Positions 9,462 to 18,099 of a DNA stretch of 64,000 bases are shown piece after piece. The notes under the pieces were generated by a model. That model worked only from the letters and a program-made list of their open reading frames with translations, was not told where the DNA came from and made no database searches. Every line of letters starts with the position of its first letter. Position 1 is the stretch's first letter. The translations under genes were made by a program, and so were the position numbers. Origin of the DNA: JAEUMD01 sp050246945 (GTDB lineage Bacteria; Pseudomonadota; Alphaproteobacteria; Rhizobiales; Hyphomicrobiaceae); NCBI GenBank assembly GCA_050246945.1, contig JBFWVC010000005.1:205722-269721 (forward strand), given 5' to 3'.

Positions 9462-9803
9462 ATGAGACATGAGACCCGCCAGCGGCTCGACCGCGAAATT
9501 CGCATGCGCCACCTGCGAATATTCGGCATCGCCGCGGTCATATTGGCAGCGGTCGTCGGCGGCTTCCTGCTGGTTGACCTTGACGCCCACGAGACCAAGC
9601 TGAAAGTCGCCGGCACTGTGGACAAAGTTGCCACCTTTGCCGGTAAGGGCGCGATGGACGGCCTCGAAATCAGCGTCAAGCTGGACGATGGCCGCCACGT
9701 CACCGTACTCGCCAATCGTACCCGTGATCCACACATCGGTGACCGCATCGAGGTGACTGAGCACCATCATCTGAGCGGCCGAACTACCTTTACACTGCGC
9801 TAG
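9462..9803 (+). CDS. Small membrane-anchored beta-domain protein
   Basis: The function is unknown. The 113-residue product has a basic N-terminus (MRHETRQRLDREIRMRHLR), one transmembrane helix (IFGIAAVILAAVVGGFLLV) and a small, probably beta-rich domain. That domain contains GTVDKVATFAGKG and VSVKLDDGRHVTVLANRT-like strands before a His-rich HHHLSGRTTF end. It starts 18 bp after the ecm stop, so the two are probably co-transcribed. The next gene encodes a protein of the same layout, so they look like a divergent paralogous pair. An OB-like or SH3-like fold facing the periplasm is a guess. Confidence 0.6.
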   Translation: MRHETRQRLDREIRMRHLRIFGIAAVILAAVVGGFLLVDLDAHETKLKVAGTVDKVATFAGKGAMDGLEISVKLDDGRHVTVLANRTRDPHIGDRIEVTEHHHLSGRTTFTLR

Positions 9804-9963
9804 CCCTCGCTGAGGCCGATCGAAACCCCACGGCCGTGTAGCGCCGGCTGGGAGCGCGAACAAATCTCGTAAAGATTATTGCCTCCGCGACCTGCGAGGT
9901 GTTGCACTTTCGAGCGTCAACGGCTCGAATGGCTCCGGGTAGCGACCTCGCGGACGAGACGGC

Positions 9964-10329
9964 ATGCCTCCAAGCACGAGCACGACCTGGCGGACCTGGC
10001 TGCTGGCTGGCAGTGCGGCTCTGCTTATTATCGCCGCGCTCTCAGCTTGGCTGATGCGCAGACCGACCGAAGACTCCCCTCGCGACTGCGCTTTGACCCC
10101 TTCCGCACACTACACCGGAACTTTCCGCCACTGGCGCTTGTCGATGAGCCCAGGCGAAGGCATGTCGGGTGAGGTGTCCGCTGTGGTTATGCTTGCGGAC
10201 GGTCGCGAGATCGTCGCCTACAATGTCACCAACGCAGGCGGGCTGACTGCCGGCGACGAGGTCACGGTCGCCGAAATCCAGTGCATCCATCGCCGCGTGT
10301 ATCTGATACAATCGCTGAGTTGGGAATGA
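9964..10329 (+). CDS. Small membrane-anchored beta-domain protein, second of a pair
   Basis: The 121-residue product repeats the plan of its upstream neighbour: a short N-terminus, one hydrophobic helix (TWLLAGSAALLIIAALSAWL) and a beta-rich domain with VSAVVMLADGREIVAYNVTN and GDEVTVAEIQCIHRRVYLI. The order of strands (extended strand, ADGR turn, then GD-V-E) matches DGRHVTVLANRTRDPHIGDRIEV in the neighbour. It lies 160 bp downstream of that gene on the same strand. Function is unknown. Two Cys, one just after the helix and one near the C-terminus, could pair. Confidence 0.55.
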   Translation: MPPSTSTTWRTWLLAGSAALLIIAALSAWLMRRPTEDSPRDCALTPSAHYTGTFRHWRLSMSPGEGMSGEVSAVVMLADGREIVAYNVTNAGGLTAGDEVTVAEIQCIHRRVYLIQSLSWE

Positions 10330-10394
10330 CGCACCGATTGGTCGCGTGCCGGGCAAATCTGAACACTACGCAACAGGGCCGCGACGCGCTGTCT

Positions 10395-11543
10395 TCAGGC
10401 GCCCTCCGACTCCGATGGCAGGGGCGCTTCCTTGCCCAGCAGATCGCGCACATAGAGCTTCCGGATGAGCACATTCGCTGCAATGGCCAGCGGGTAGCCG
10501 AACAGGAGGCCCAGCGGACCGAACCAGACGCCCATTGCCAGCGTACTGAAGATGCCGACCGCTGCCGGCATCTCGACCAGCTTGCCCGTGACCAGCGGCA
10601 TCACCACGTTGCTCTCGATCTGCTGGATGAGAACGAACAGTGCAACCACCCAAAGCGCTGTGCTCGTATCCTGCAAGCTGGCTATCAGCACTGCAGGCAC
10701 CGCACCTGCGATCGGCCCGAGCATGGGAATGAACTCCAGAAGGCCGGCAATCAATCCCAGGCCGATCGCCGCAGGCACGTCGATCAGCCACAACCCGACA
10801 ATTGCCATGGTGCCAACCATCACCATCGCGATCAACTGTCCGGCAAACCAGCGGCCCATCGCCAGCCCCGCCTCGTCCATCGCTTCCGCTGCAGCCTTGG
10901 TTCGATCCGGGGGGATCAGGGCAAGAAAGCCGTCGCGATAACGCTCCGGATCGAGCGCGATATAGATGCCGGCCGCAAGCACGAGTACGGCGCTTGTGAT
11001 CGCACCGACCAGTGTCGTTCCCCAGGTCACCACATTGGAAACGAGGTTGCCGATCTCGGAGCCCTGGAAAAGCGACTTCAACGATTCAGCGTTGTTCGTG
11101 CTGAGGGAGCGCTCCATGGCAGCTGGCAGGCGTTTGGCCACTTCCGAAAGTTGCGACGAGATCTGCGCGCCGAAAATCACCGACACGGCGACAACGACGC
11201 CGACGATCACGATCAGCGCCACCCCGACCCCTGCCGATTGGCTCATCCCCGTGAGGTGAGAGATCCTTTCCCCGAACCTGCGAAGCCCGATTGCGAAGAG
11301 GATCGATCCGAACACCAGCAATAGGATGTCCGCAGCCTTCCAAAGCGCCACGGTCAGCACCACCAGGAGGATGGCAATCAGAAGCCGGCGCACATAAGCG
11401 CTATCGCTGATACCGCCCAGAACGTCCACCGCGAGCTGCGGCGCTCTTCTCCGCTTTTGGCGGACGCGCTTCTCGATACTGGTGTCGCCGAATTCGGGAT
11501 CGGTCGGCGTATTGTCTGCTGAGGTTGGCAAGGTGCGACCCAT
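10395..11543 (-). CDS. AI-2E family transporter (PerM/YdiK type)
   Basis: This 382-residue, polytopic membrane protein has the AI-2E/PerM layout: paired N-terminal helices (LLIAILLVVLTVALWKAADI, LLLVFGSILFAIGL), a long amphipathic periplasmic segment, and a C-terminal bundle with GLLEFIPMLGPIAGAVPAVL and IQQIESNVVMPLVTGK. Family members are proposed exporters of small molecules or ions; no substrate can be inferred here. The frame stays open upstream to 11687, but that would overlap the tRNA-Leu gene on the other strand. The ATG at 11543 (MGRTLPTSADN) is therefore preferred. Confidence 0.86.
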   Translation of the reverse strand: MGRTLPTSADNTPTDPEFGDTSIEKRVRQKRRRAPQLAVDVLGGISDSAYVRRLLIAILLVVLTVALWKAADILLLVFGSILFAIGLRRFGERISHLTGMSQSAGVGVALIVIVGVVVAVSVIFGAQISSQLSEVAKRLPAAMERSLSTNNAESLKSLFQGSEIGNLVSNVVTWGTTLVGAITSAVLVLAAGIYIALDPERYRDGFLALIPPDRTKAAAEAMDEAGLAMGRWFAGQLIAMVMVGTMAIVGLWLIDVPAAIGLGLIAGLLEFIPMLGPIAGAVPAVLIASLQDTSTALWVVALFVLIQQIESNVVMPLVTGKLVEMPAAVGIFSTLAMGVWFGPLGLLFGYPLAIAANVLIRKLYVRDLLGKEAPLPSESEGA

Positions 11544-11650
11544 CGTTCTGTTGTCGCTGGACAATCGCACGGCCGCAACTTGGTTCCAAACCCTCGTTGA
11601 CGAAGGCCCTGCACTGGATATTATGCGCGCCTTCGAGCCGACCCAAGCTT

Positions 11651-11737
11651 GCCTCTGTGGCGGAACCGGTAGACGCGGCAGACTCAAAATCTGTTGTCAG
11701 CAATGACGTGCCCGTTCGAGTCGGGCCAGGGGCACCA
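11651..11737 (+). tRNA. tRNA-Leu (anticodon CAA)
   Basis: The acceptor arm GCCTCTG pairs with CAGGGGC (one G-T pair), followed by discriminator A and an encoded CCA. The anticodon stem GCAGA/TCTGT holds the loop CTCAAAA, giving anticodon CAA for UUG codons. A TGGCGGAACCGGTAGACGC D-arm, a long variable arm and a GTTCGAGTC T-loop complete a class II leucine tRNA. It lies upstream of, and antisense to, the possible N-terminal extension of the AI-2E gene. Confidence 0.95.
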
Positions 11738-11927
11738 ATCTTCTCCGTCGATTATTTGCCTCGGTGCTCCACGAAGGCGCTCTTCCGCCTGTCGCGTCCC
11801 GCCGCCAGGGCGTTGCCCGCACGCCTCGCGGGAGCCTTTCAGGCACAGTTGAACCACACTGCACCATTCTGTAGAGGCGGATTTGCACTGATCTCATCGC
11901 GTCCTGTCTCGGTCGTCGTCCGCCTCC

Positions 11928-12959
11928 CTACGCCGGCTCCTGCTGCGTGATGCAGTGAAACGAGCCTCCACCCGCGGTACCCGCGCCAAGCAGACCTTTT
12001 GAGGTAACGCCGACGACCTTGCGGTCTGGAAAAACCGCCTGTAGCGCCGAGAGCGCCGCCCCCTCGGTCGCCGTGCCGTAAACCGGCACAACCACAACGC
12101 CGTTGGCGATGATGAAATTCATGTGCGAGGCCGGCCCCACTTCGCCAAGCCGGTTGCGATAGAGCCCGACGCCCGGAATGCCAATCACCTCCAGCTTTCG
12201 TCCCGCCGCGTCCGTCGCCGCAGAAAGCGTCGCCGCGATTTCGTTGAGCGTTTCCGCATTGGGATCGTCGGCACCGGCCGGCGCCTGGCAGACGACGCGC
12301 CCCGGCCCGACAAACCGTGCGATGTTGTCAATGTGCCCATCGGTATGGTCGTTCTTCAGGCCCTCGTCGATCCAGATGATCTTCTTCGCGCCGAGCGCAT
12401 CCGACAGAGCTATTTCGGCCTGCACTTTGGACCAGCCATTTCGGTTCGGGTTGAGCAGCGTCTGTCGCGTCGTCAGCACCGTGCCTTCCCCATCGTGATC
12501 GACCGCACCGCCTTCCAGCACGAACTCAAACCGCTGAACCGGGGCGTCTGCCAGCCGTGCGATATCGTCGCCGACCGTCGCATCGTCCGGCAGGTCGTAC
12601 TTGCCGCCCCAGCTGTTGGTCGCAAATCGCAACGCCAGCCGCTGCGTCCCCCGTCGCGCGAAGATCGGACCGGTATCCCGGAGCCAGATGTCGCCGTACT
12701 TGGCCGGCACGATCTCCGCTGCATCTCCCAACGCGGCTCGAGCCGAGGCTTCCGCCTCTGCACCGTTGACGAGAACCCGCACGCAGTTGCCCGCATCGTG
12801 AAGCGTTTCGACGAGCGCCGCGATATCCCGCCGCGGAGCCTCCAGGTCGCCATTCCACTCATTCCGATCGGCCGGCCAAGCCGTCCAGATCGCGCGCTGC
12901 GGCGCCCACTCTGCCGGTACGACGATCGATTGTGCGCTCAAGCTCAAATCTCTCAACAT
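11928..12959 (-). CDS. aguA: Agmatine deiminase family protein
   Basis: This 343-residue enzyme of the guanidino-group-modifying superfamily would hydrolyse agmatine to N-carbamoylputrescine and ammonia on the arginine-to-putrescine route. Family hallmarks are PAEWAPQRAIWTAWP at the start, YGDIWLRDTGPIF, FVLEGGAVDHDGEGT, NDHTDGHIDNIARF and the C-terminal nucleophile motif GGGSFHC (Cys336). The ATG at 12959 gives a normal family length; an in-frame GTG at 12992 would add eleven residues and neither has a strong Shine-Dalgarno site. It stands alone, with no N-carbamoylputrescine amidase next to it. Peptidyl-arginine deiminase of the same superfamily is the alternative reading. Confidence 0.9.
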   Translation of the reverse strand: MLRDLSLSAQSIVVPAEWAPQRAIWTAWPADRNEWNGDLEAPRRDIAALVETLHDAGNCVRVLVNGAEAEASARAALGDAAEIVPAKYGDIWLRDTGPIFARRGTQRLALRFATNSWGGKYDLPDDATVGDDIARLADAPVQRFEFVLEGGAVDHDGEGTVLTTRQTLLNPNRNGWSKVQAEIALSDALGAKKIIWIDEGLKNDHTDGHIDNIARFVGPGRVVCQAPAGADDPNAETLNEIAATLSAATDAAGRKLEVIGIPGVGLYRNRLGEVGPASHMNFIIANGVVVVPVYGTATEGAALSALQAVFPDRKVVGVTSKGLLGAGTAGGGSFHCITQQEPA

Positions 12960-13351
12960 TGAATCGGCCCCAGGCCGATGGCCCCAAGGCACCCGATCTG
13001 GCCGGCAGCCAGGCCGGCTTTGGCCCGAACGGAACGCCTCTGGAACCGCGGCCGAATGCCATCAGATAGGACGCCTGACAGCCCCTGAACAGCCCCGCCG
13101 GGACCACCATGGCGCATTAACGCAAGAGGCAATCTGTCTGGCAATCCATTGTGCATCTGCACAAAATAAATTCACAGCGGCGAATTCTTAAAAATTATTC
13201 CATACGATCAACGCATAGCACCCATGCAAAGACCCGTCTGGCTTGATTTTCGATCTTGGCATACCAGATATCTATTGCGGCGCACAAAAAACAAACTGGC
13301 GCCGCTGCATCGGAGTTGTCCGATGATCATGAGCACGAAAGGACACGACCC
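12960..13351. promoter_or_regulatory. Gene-free region with a GntR-type half-palindrome
   Basis: The divergent interval between agmatine deiminase and the small orphan gene contains TTGGCATACCAG at 13256-13267. This matches 10 of 12 bases of the perfect palindrome CTGGTATACCAG upstream of the PanE-like gene. It lies about 85 bp upstream of the small gene's start, where an operator is plausible. The rest holds no gene I can support. Confidence 0.4.
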
Positions 13352-13588
13352 ATGGCCACCTATCTGATCGGTAACGGCGTCTACCAGAGCTCGTCCCATC
13401 AGCCGGCCTCGACGCTGCCGGCAGTCGCGATCGGCATCAAGGCGGCTTTCCGAATGGTCAGCACGGCCTTCCATCAGGCGAATGCGGCCCGACACATCTA
13501 CGACGGCCTGCTCGCATGCGACATGCCGCGCGACGTGGCTGCCCGGCGTACCTTCGAGATCCTCTTCAGCAAGCCCGCAACGCACTGA
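13352..13588 (+). CDS. Small protein of unknown function (78 aa)
   Basis: The ATG at 13352 has AAAGGA about 10 bases upstream, and a strong terminator follows the gene 50 bp after its stop. This supports an independently expressed unit. The product (MATYLIGNGVYQSSSHQPAS at the start) has a polar N-terminus, a helix IGIKAAFRMVSTAFHQANAA, and a second helix ending AARRTFEILFSKPATH. There is no signal peptide or transmembrane segment, and I recognise no family. A GntR-type operator-like site upstream resembles the one before the next gene. Confidence 0.6.
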   Translation: MATYLIGNGVYQSSSHQPASTLPAVAIGIKAAFRMVSTAFHQANAARHIYDGLLACDMPRDVAARRTFEILFSKPATH

Positions 13589-13636
13589 GCGAGGGCAACT
13601 GAGTTTCCTGCGCCAACTTGGCGTTTCCTCCCGACT

Positions 13637-13671
13637 GCCCTGCCAGGCGATCGCCCGGCAGGGCATTTTCT
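13637..13671 (+). terminator. Rho-independent terminator
   Basis: GCCCTGCC (13637-13644) pairs with GGCAGGGC (13657-13664), with a further GGCG/CGCC pairing inside the loop. ATTTTCTTT follows. It ends the small 78-aa gene. Confidence 0.85.
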
Positions 13672-13884
13672 TTGCCTTCGCCGCGCTCCGAACGGGAGAG
13701 GATGCAAGCCGCATCTGGATCACCAACCACCTGCGCCCGACGGTGACTGTAGCACAGGCCGCCACGGTCCGGACCCTAACCTCCCTGGCGGCCCGCGCCT
13801 CCCCCTGCTAGGGAATTGATCGAGCCAAATGATCGCGGTTCTCAAGTCACCCCTTGACGCCGGGCCGTCGTGCTCGCTTTGTAT

Positions 13885-13896
13885 CTGGTATACCAG
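13885..13896. promoter_or_regulatory. Perfect palindrome, GntR-type operator candidate
   Basis: CTGGTATACCAG is a perfect 12-bp palindrome about 35 bp upstream of the reductase start codon. It fits the TNGTNNNACNA consensus typical of FadR-type GntR regulators. No GntR gene is present in the window, so the regulator would act in trans. Confidence 0.55.
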
Positions 13897-13930
13897 CAAA
13901 CAAGAAAACTTTAGGGAGGGAAAAAATCCC

Positions 13931-14959
13931 ATGAAAGTCTGTATCTACGGAGCCGGTGCGATCGGCGCCCACATCGGCGTGCTTATGAAGCTGGCCGGGG
14001 TCGACGTCTCCGTCGTCGCTCGGGGGGCGACGCTGGAAGCGATCAATACGAACGGCTGGAAACTCATCATCAATGGTGAGGAGAAGGTCGCCCGCCTGCC
14101 CGCCGCTCAGAACCCGGCCGATCTGGGACCGCAGGACTACGTGATCGTCGCGCTGAAATCCCACCAGGCATGGGAGGCAGCGGAAAACATGGTGCCGTTG
14201 CTCGGTCCAGACACCGCCATCGTGACCGCCCAGAACGGAATTCCCTGGTGGTATTTCTACGGCTTTGAGGGCCAATACGCGAACCTCCAGCTGGAAAGTG
14301 TCGACCCACGTAGTCGTCAGTGGAACACGCTGGGCCCCGAGCGTGCCATCGGGTGCACCGTATACCCGGCCGCCGAAATCATCTCGCCCGGCGTAATCAA
14401 GCACACCTACGGCGACCGCTACGGCCTGGGCGAGCCGACGCGCCAAGAGACACCGCGCATCAAGCGCCTTTCGGAAGCGTTCGATGCCGCCGGCCTGAAG
14501 CCGAAGATTTACCCCGAGATTCGCAATGATATCTGGCTGAAGCTATGGGGCAATCTCTGCTTCAACCCCATCTCTGCCCTGACCCACGCAACGCTCGACG
14601 TGGTGGCCACCGATCCTGGCACGCGCAGCGTCGCTCGCAGGATGATGGAGGAGGCGGAGATAATCGCCCGCCGCATTGGCGCACACTTCCGCGTCGATAT
14701 CGAGCGCCGCATCAACGGCGCGGCCTCCGTCGGCGCACACCGCACCAGCATGCTGCAGGATCTTGAGAAGGGTCGGCAGATCGAGCTCGACGCCCTCTTG
14801 TCCGTTGTTCAGGAGATGGGCCGTCTGGTCGATGTCGCTACGCCGACGATCGATACGGTGCTTGCGTTGACGCAGCAGATGGGACGGGTCGCGGGCGTCT
14901 ATCCCGTCTTCCCGGAAAGCGTCCTGGAGGACGAGCTTGGAGAGACCGTCGTCGACTGA
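13931..14959 (+). CDS. 2-dehydropantoate 2-reductase family (PanE/ApbA)
   Basis: This 342-residue NAD(P)-dependent reductase has a Rossmann start (MKVCIYGAGAIGAHIGVLMK), LKSHQAW, VTAQNGIPWW and the catalytic-domain segment NDIWLKLWGNLCFNPISALT, where Lys204 matches the family's catalytic lysine. PanE proper reduces ketopantoate for pantothenate and CoA synthesis. Many Rhizobiales carry several PanE-like paralogues of unknown substrate, and no other pan gene is nearby, so I withhold the symbol. The ATG at 13931 follows a strong GGGAGGG; the longer frame from 13829 would run through the operator palindrome. A strong terminator follows. Confidence 0.85.
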   Translation: MKVCIYGAGAIGAHIGVLMKLAGVDVSVVARGATLEAINTNGWKLIINGEEKVARLPAAQNPADLGPQDYVIVALKSHQAWEAAENMVPLLGPDTAIVTAQNGIPWWYFYGFEGQYANLQLESVDPRSRQWNTLGPERAIGCTVYPAAEIISPGVIKHTYGDRYGLGEPTRQETPRIKRLSEAFDAAGLKPKIYPEIRNDIWLKLWGNLCFNPISALTHATLDVVATDPGTRSVARRMMEEAEIIARRIGAHFRVDIERRINGAASVGAHRTSMLQDLEKGRQIELDALLSVVQEMGRLVDVATPTIDTVLALTQQMGRVAGVYPVFPESVLEDELGETVVD

Positions 14960-15021
14960 TGACGTATGCGGATCTTGCGTTTGAAGCTCTGCCATAGAGC
15001 AGCGGTCGAAACGCTCTTGAG

Positions 15022-15061
15022 ACAGCGCCGCACATCCAGCGGCGCTGTTTTCATTTTTTTG
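15022..15061 (+). terminator. Rho-independent terminator
   Basis: ACAGCGCCGC (15022-15031) pairs perfectly with GCGGCGCTGT (15039-15048), and TTTCATTTTTTT follows. It ends the PanE-like gene. Confidence 0.93.
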
Positions 15062-15299
15062 TGGCACACGCGTCACAAGGAGTCGCAACGTAGAGATGTA
15101 GTACGAAAAAATTCCCCGATTTGCGTCCGGCGCGCGGGTTGACGGCGACATCCTGCAATCATCGTTCATCCCTGGAATCACGTGTCGATTCCCGCTCAAA
15201 ACATGCGACGTCGCTCATCGCGCAAGCATGCTCGTCGGACATGCTCGTCTTCTCGATTCGCGCGTCGATCGTGACACAAATAATAAACGGTTGTTCACG

Positions 15300-15538
15300 A
15301 CCAATCGACACTTGCAATGCCGCGCAAGTGGGTTCAGTTTGCGGCCCGCTCGAGTCCGCTGCGGGGTAAGAATTTTGCGGGAACTTTGCAGGCTCGAGCG
15401 GTTACAGCGCCTGTCATCGAGCCAGAACCAGAGCCGGGAGCCGCATATGCGGTTGGATGTGAGGCCTTCGCGGCATGACCATCCGAACGGACGTCAAGAG
15501 GGCAACAAATCTGCTGGCCTAAGGGCCAGCATTTTTTT
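15300..15538 (+). ncRNA. Candidate structured small RNA with its own terminator
   Basis: This stretch has no supported protein gene and sits in a 700-bp gap, yet it ends in a textbook terminator that serves no gene on its strand. Upstream of it are ordered perfect inverted repeats: CACTTGC/GCAAGTG (15309-15315, 15324-15330), CCGCTCGAG/CTCGAGCGG (15346-15354, 15393-15401) and the palindrome CCGCATATGCGG (15441-15452). The simplest reading is a trans-acting or housekeeping small RNA of about 240 nt on the plus strand. The 5' end is a guess, and I do not recognise a known family. Confidence 0.4.
15513..15538 (+). terminator. Orphan Rho-independent terminator
   Basis: GCTGGCC (15513-15519), loop TAAG and GGCCAGC (15524-15530) are followed by ATTTTTTT. 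No plus-strand coding gene lies upstream within 550 bp beyond the previous terminator. Confidence 0.85.
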
Positions 15539-15656
15539 ACGCTCGGCTGCCCACCCAGAACATATTTGGTTGACGCGTGCACCGCTTCAGCGTCCAGAAG
15601 ATACTCAGAACAAAGAGCTCCATCCTGCGCGTGTTTGATCGGGCGATCGTCGAGGT

Positions 15657-16661
15657 CTATCCGCGGCCGCCGTTTTTCTTCTCCTTCAGCACGACCGCTT
15701 CGCGCTTCGCGATGTAGAGGCCGGCAACGAAAATGACGAACGCTCCGAGCCAAGTCGTCGCTGCGATCGTTTCGGAAAAGAACAGATAGCCGAGCAGCAC
15801 CGCGAACGGCAGCCGCGAAAATTTGAACGTCATGACCAGCGAAGCATCTGTCGCGACGTAGCCACGCACCAGCGTCATGTGTCCCAGCACCGTGAATAGG
15901 CCAAGCAGGATCACCAGCGGCCATTGCTCGAACGTCGGCCAGCTCCAGAAAAACAATGCCGGAACGAGTGACAAGGGCATCATCAATGTGGACGTGATGA
16001 ATACGATCCGGTCGGCGTCATCCACACTGGTCAACTGCTTGACCAGCGGGCCAATGACGCCGACGCACATCGCCGAGGCGAGTGCCGCCATCTCGCCGCT
16101 GCCGAGCCCCGTTCCGGCGCTGCCAGCCCAACCCTCCCACGGCCGCAACATGATCATCGCGCCCGCGAACCCGACAACCAGCGCCGTCCAGCGCCGGAGC
16201 CGCACCACCTCACCCAGCAAGACGATGGCGAATAGCGTTCCGAACAGCGGCGACAGGAAGCTGATCGCCGTAGCCTCGCCGATCGAGATTTTGGACAGGG
16301 CGTAGAAGAAGGCCGAAACCGATGCGAAACTCAGCGCCACACGCAGGATGTAGAGGCGGGGCTGCTGCGTCGCCACCAGCGAGCGTCCGCGCACCGCGAG
16401 CAGCGGCAACATCCACATGACGCAAAAGAAATTGCGCCAGAAGAATGCGACTTGCGAATCCATTCCCATCAGCGTGAGCTTGCGCACGATCGTGGAGATG
16501 CCGGCAAGAAGCGCCATCGAAATGGTGACCCAGAAGATCGCAGCAACGGGATCGTTGGCGGCCGCCCGCCTGCCGCTGATCGAGAACAGCCGCACCGTGC
16601 GAACCCACCGGCCGCCAGCGTCGCCATCCTGCGCATCAGCCCCTGGGTTGCTCTCTCTCAC
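15657..16661 (-). CDS. DMT superfamily (EamA-type) transporter
   Basis: The 334-residue protein has ten predicted membrane helices in two EamA repeats, as expected for drug/metabolite transporters. Examples are FWVTISMALLAGISTIVRKL, ALSFASVSAFFYALSKISIG and SRLPFAVLLGYLFFSETIAA. The frame extends upstream to 16970, but that part looks like non-coding sequence. The GTG at 16661 has AAGGGAAG ideally placed and gives a family-typical length. The C-terminal tail is basic (KREAVVLKEKKNGGRG). The substrate is unknown. It is divergent from the potassium channel gene. Confidence 0.85.
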   Translation of the reverse strand: MRESNPGADAQDGDAGGRWVRTVRLFSISGRRAAANDPVAAIFWVTISMALLAGISTIVRKLTLMGMDSQVAFFWRNFFCVMWMLPLLAVRGRSLVATQQPRLYILRVALSFASVSAFFYALSKISIGEATAISFLSPLFGTLFAIVLLGEVVRLRRWTALVVGFAGAMIMLRPWEGWAGSAGTGLGSGEMAALASAMCVGVIGPLVKQLTSVDDADRIVFITSTLMMPLSLVPALFFWSWPTFEQWPLVILLGLFTVLGHMTLVRGYVATDASLVMTFKFSRLPFAVLLGYLFFSETIAATTWLGAFVIFVAGLYIAKREAVVLKEKKNGGRG

Positions 16662-16905
16662 TCGTGCTTCCCTTGTTGAGACGAAATTGACTGAAGCCCT
16701 TCCCCGTTTGGTCGAACGACAAGCACCGCGCAAGGTGATTCGTGGGGCCCCGGCGGCACTGCGGCTCCACGGCGCACCGCAAAAACAAACACTTGCCCAG
16801 GCGCGCCTCCACCTGCCTTGATCAACCGGCGCCGGTTGTGGCATTGGCCGCTCGAGAGCGCCCGCGAATGGCAGCCTCCGCCTCGGTAAGCACGGAGAGA
16901 CACAC

Positions 16906-18099
16906 GTGAGCACCGCCACCGGCTCGAAACCCTCCTCCAAGTCAGCGATCCCGCGCATTCGTCGCCGCATCTACGAGATCGTCGAAATGGGCAGTGGCGA
17001 TGATCGCACCTCCAAGGCGTTCGACACGTTCATAGTTGCTCTCATCCCGCTCAATGTCGCGGCGTTCACCGCCGAGACGGTCCCCTCGCTGGAAGACGCC
17101 TACCGCAGCCAGTTTTTCGCCTTCGAGGTATTCTCGGTTGCCGTATTTTCCGTGGAGTATCTGCTGCGTCTGTGGGTTGCGGTCGAGGTCCCGTTTCTCA
17201 AGCGCCTTTCGCCCGCGCGCGCCCGCGTTTCGATGGCTCTACGGCCGGCACTCATCATCGACCTTCTGGCCATTTTGCCGTTCTATCTCGCGCAGTTCTT
17301 TACCATCGACCTGCGAGTCCTGCGCATCCTTCGACTGGTGCGTTTCCTCAAGCTCTCTCGCTATTCGCCCGCCATGCACACGCTGATCCGCGTGCTCTCC
17401 AACGAGCGGCGCGCCCTGGCAGGTGCGCTCCTGCTGCTGGCGGCGGCCGTATTGTTCGCGGCTTCAGGCATGTATTACCTCGAGCACGCTCACCAGCCCG
17501 ACAAGTTCGGCACGGTACCCGATGCAATGTGGTGGGCCATTACAACGCTGACCACCGTCGGCTATGGCGATGTGGTGCCGGTTACGCCGTTGGGTCGCAT
17601 GTTTGGCGGGATTGTCATGGTTGTCGGTCTTTGCATCCTCGCTCTGCCCGTCGCCATTATCTCGTCGGGATTTGCCCAGGAGCTCAACAGGCGCGACTTC
17701 GTCATCAACTGGTCCCTGATGTCGCGCATCCCGATGCTGGCCGAACTCGATGCCCACGCCGTCGCCGCGATCATCCCGATGCTGCACGCTCACAACTATC
17801 CGCCAAACATGCAGATCGTCGACGACGGCAGCCCCGGCGATGCCGTATGGTTCGTAGCCTCTGGCCGTGTCATGCGCCGCTCCGAGAAGGGAACGCGCGC
17901 CTACGGTACCGGAGACGTGTTCGGCACCGTTGCCATGATCCACGGCGATACCCACCATGCCGCGTTCCATACCAGCTCCAAGTGCAGACTGCTTAAGTTG
18001 CATCGCGAAGACTTCCTGCGGCTGGAGATGACCCACCCGACAATCACCGGTCACATTCGCAAACTGGCAAAGGAGCGCAGCGGCGCCGACGGCGATTGA
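16906..18099 (+). CDS. Voltage-gated K+ channel with cyclic-nucleotide-binding domain
   Basis: The 397-residue protein has six transmembrane helices, an S4-like helix with regularly spaced arginines (RVLRILRLVRFLK, about residues 137-149) and the K+ selectivity filter TVGYGD at 217-222. A C-terminal cyclic-nucleotide-binding domain follows, about residues 270-385 (NMQIVDDGSPGDAVWFVASG, GTGDVFGTVAMIHGD). This is the layout of the rhizobial MloK1 channel, which cAMP opens. It would conduct K+ across the inner membrane. The ubiB gene follows 217 bp downstream on the same strand, and another lone cNMP-binding protein is encoded after that. Confidence 0.92.
   Translation: MSTATGSKPSSKSAIPRIRRRIYEIVEMGSGDDRTSKAFDTFIVALIPLNVAAFTAETVPSLEDAYRSQFFAFEVFSVAVFSVEYLLRLWVAVEVPFLKRLSPARARVSMALRPALIIDLLAILPFYLAQFFTIDLRVLRILRLVRFLKLSRYSPAMHTLIRVLSNERRALAGALLLLAAAVLFAASGMYYLEHAHQPDKFGTVPDAMWWAITTLTTVGYGDVVPVTPLGRMFGGIVMVVGLCILALPVAIISSGFAQELNRRDFVINWSLMSRIPMLAELDAHAVAAIIPMLHAHNYPPNMQIVDDGSPGDAVWFVASGRVMRRSEKGTRAYGTGDVFGTVAMIHGDTHHAAFHTSSKCRLLKLHREDFLRLEMTHPTITGHIRKLAKERSGADGD

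Noticed and set aside
8364..9863. 499-codon minus-strand frame opposite ecm
   Set aside because: It overlaps the intact mutase and the next gene; the composition is that of an antisense shadow with no recognisable domain.
11544..11687. N-terminal extension of the AI-2E permease
   Set aside because: It would read antisense through the tRNA-Leu gene, and the ATG at 11543 gives a normal protein.
11651..11737. Genomic island attachment at tRNA-Leu
   Set aside because: No integrase gene, phage gene or repeat of the tRNA 3' end is seen nearby.
13208..13765. 185-codon minus-strand frame over the 78-aa gene
   Set aside because: It runs through a plus-strand gene with a good ribosome site and through that gene's terminator; no domain is recognisable.
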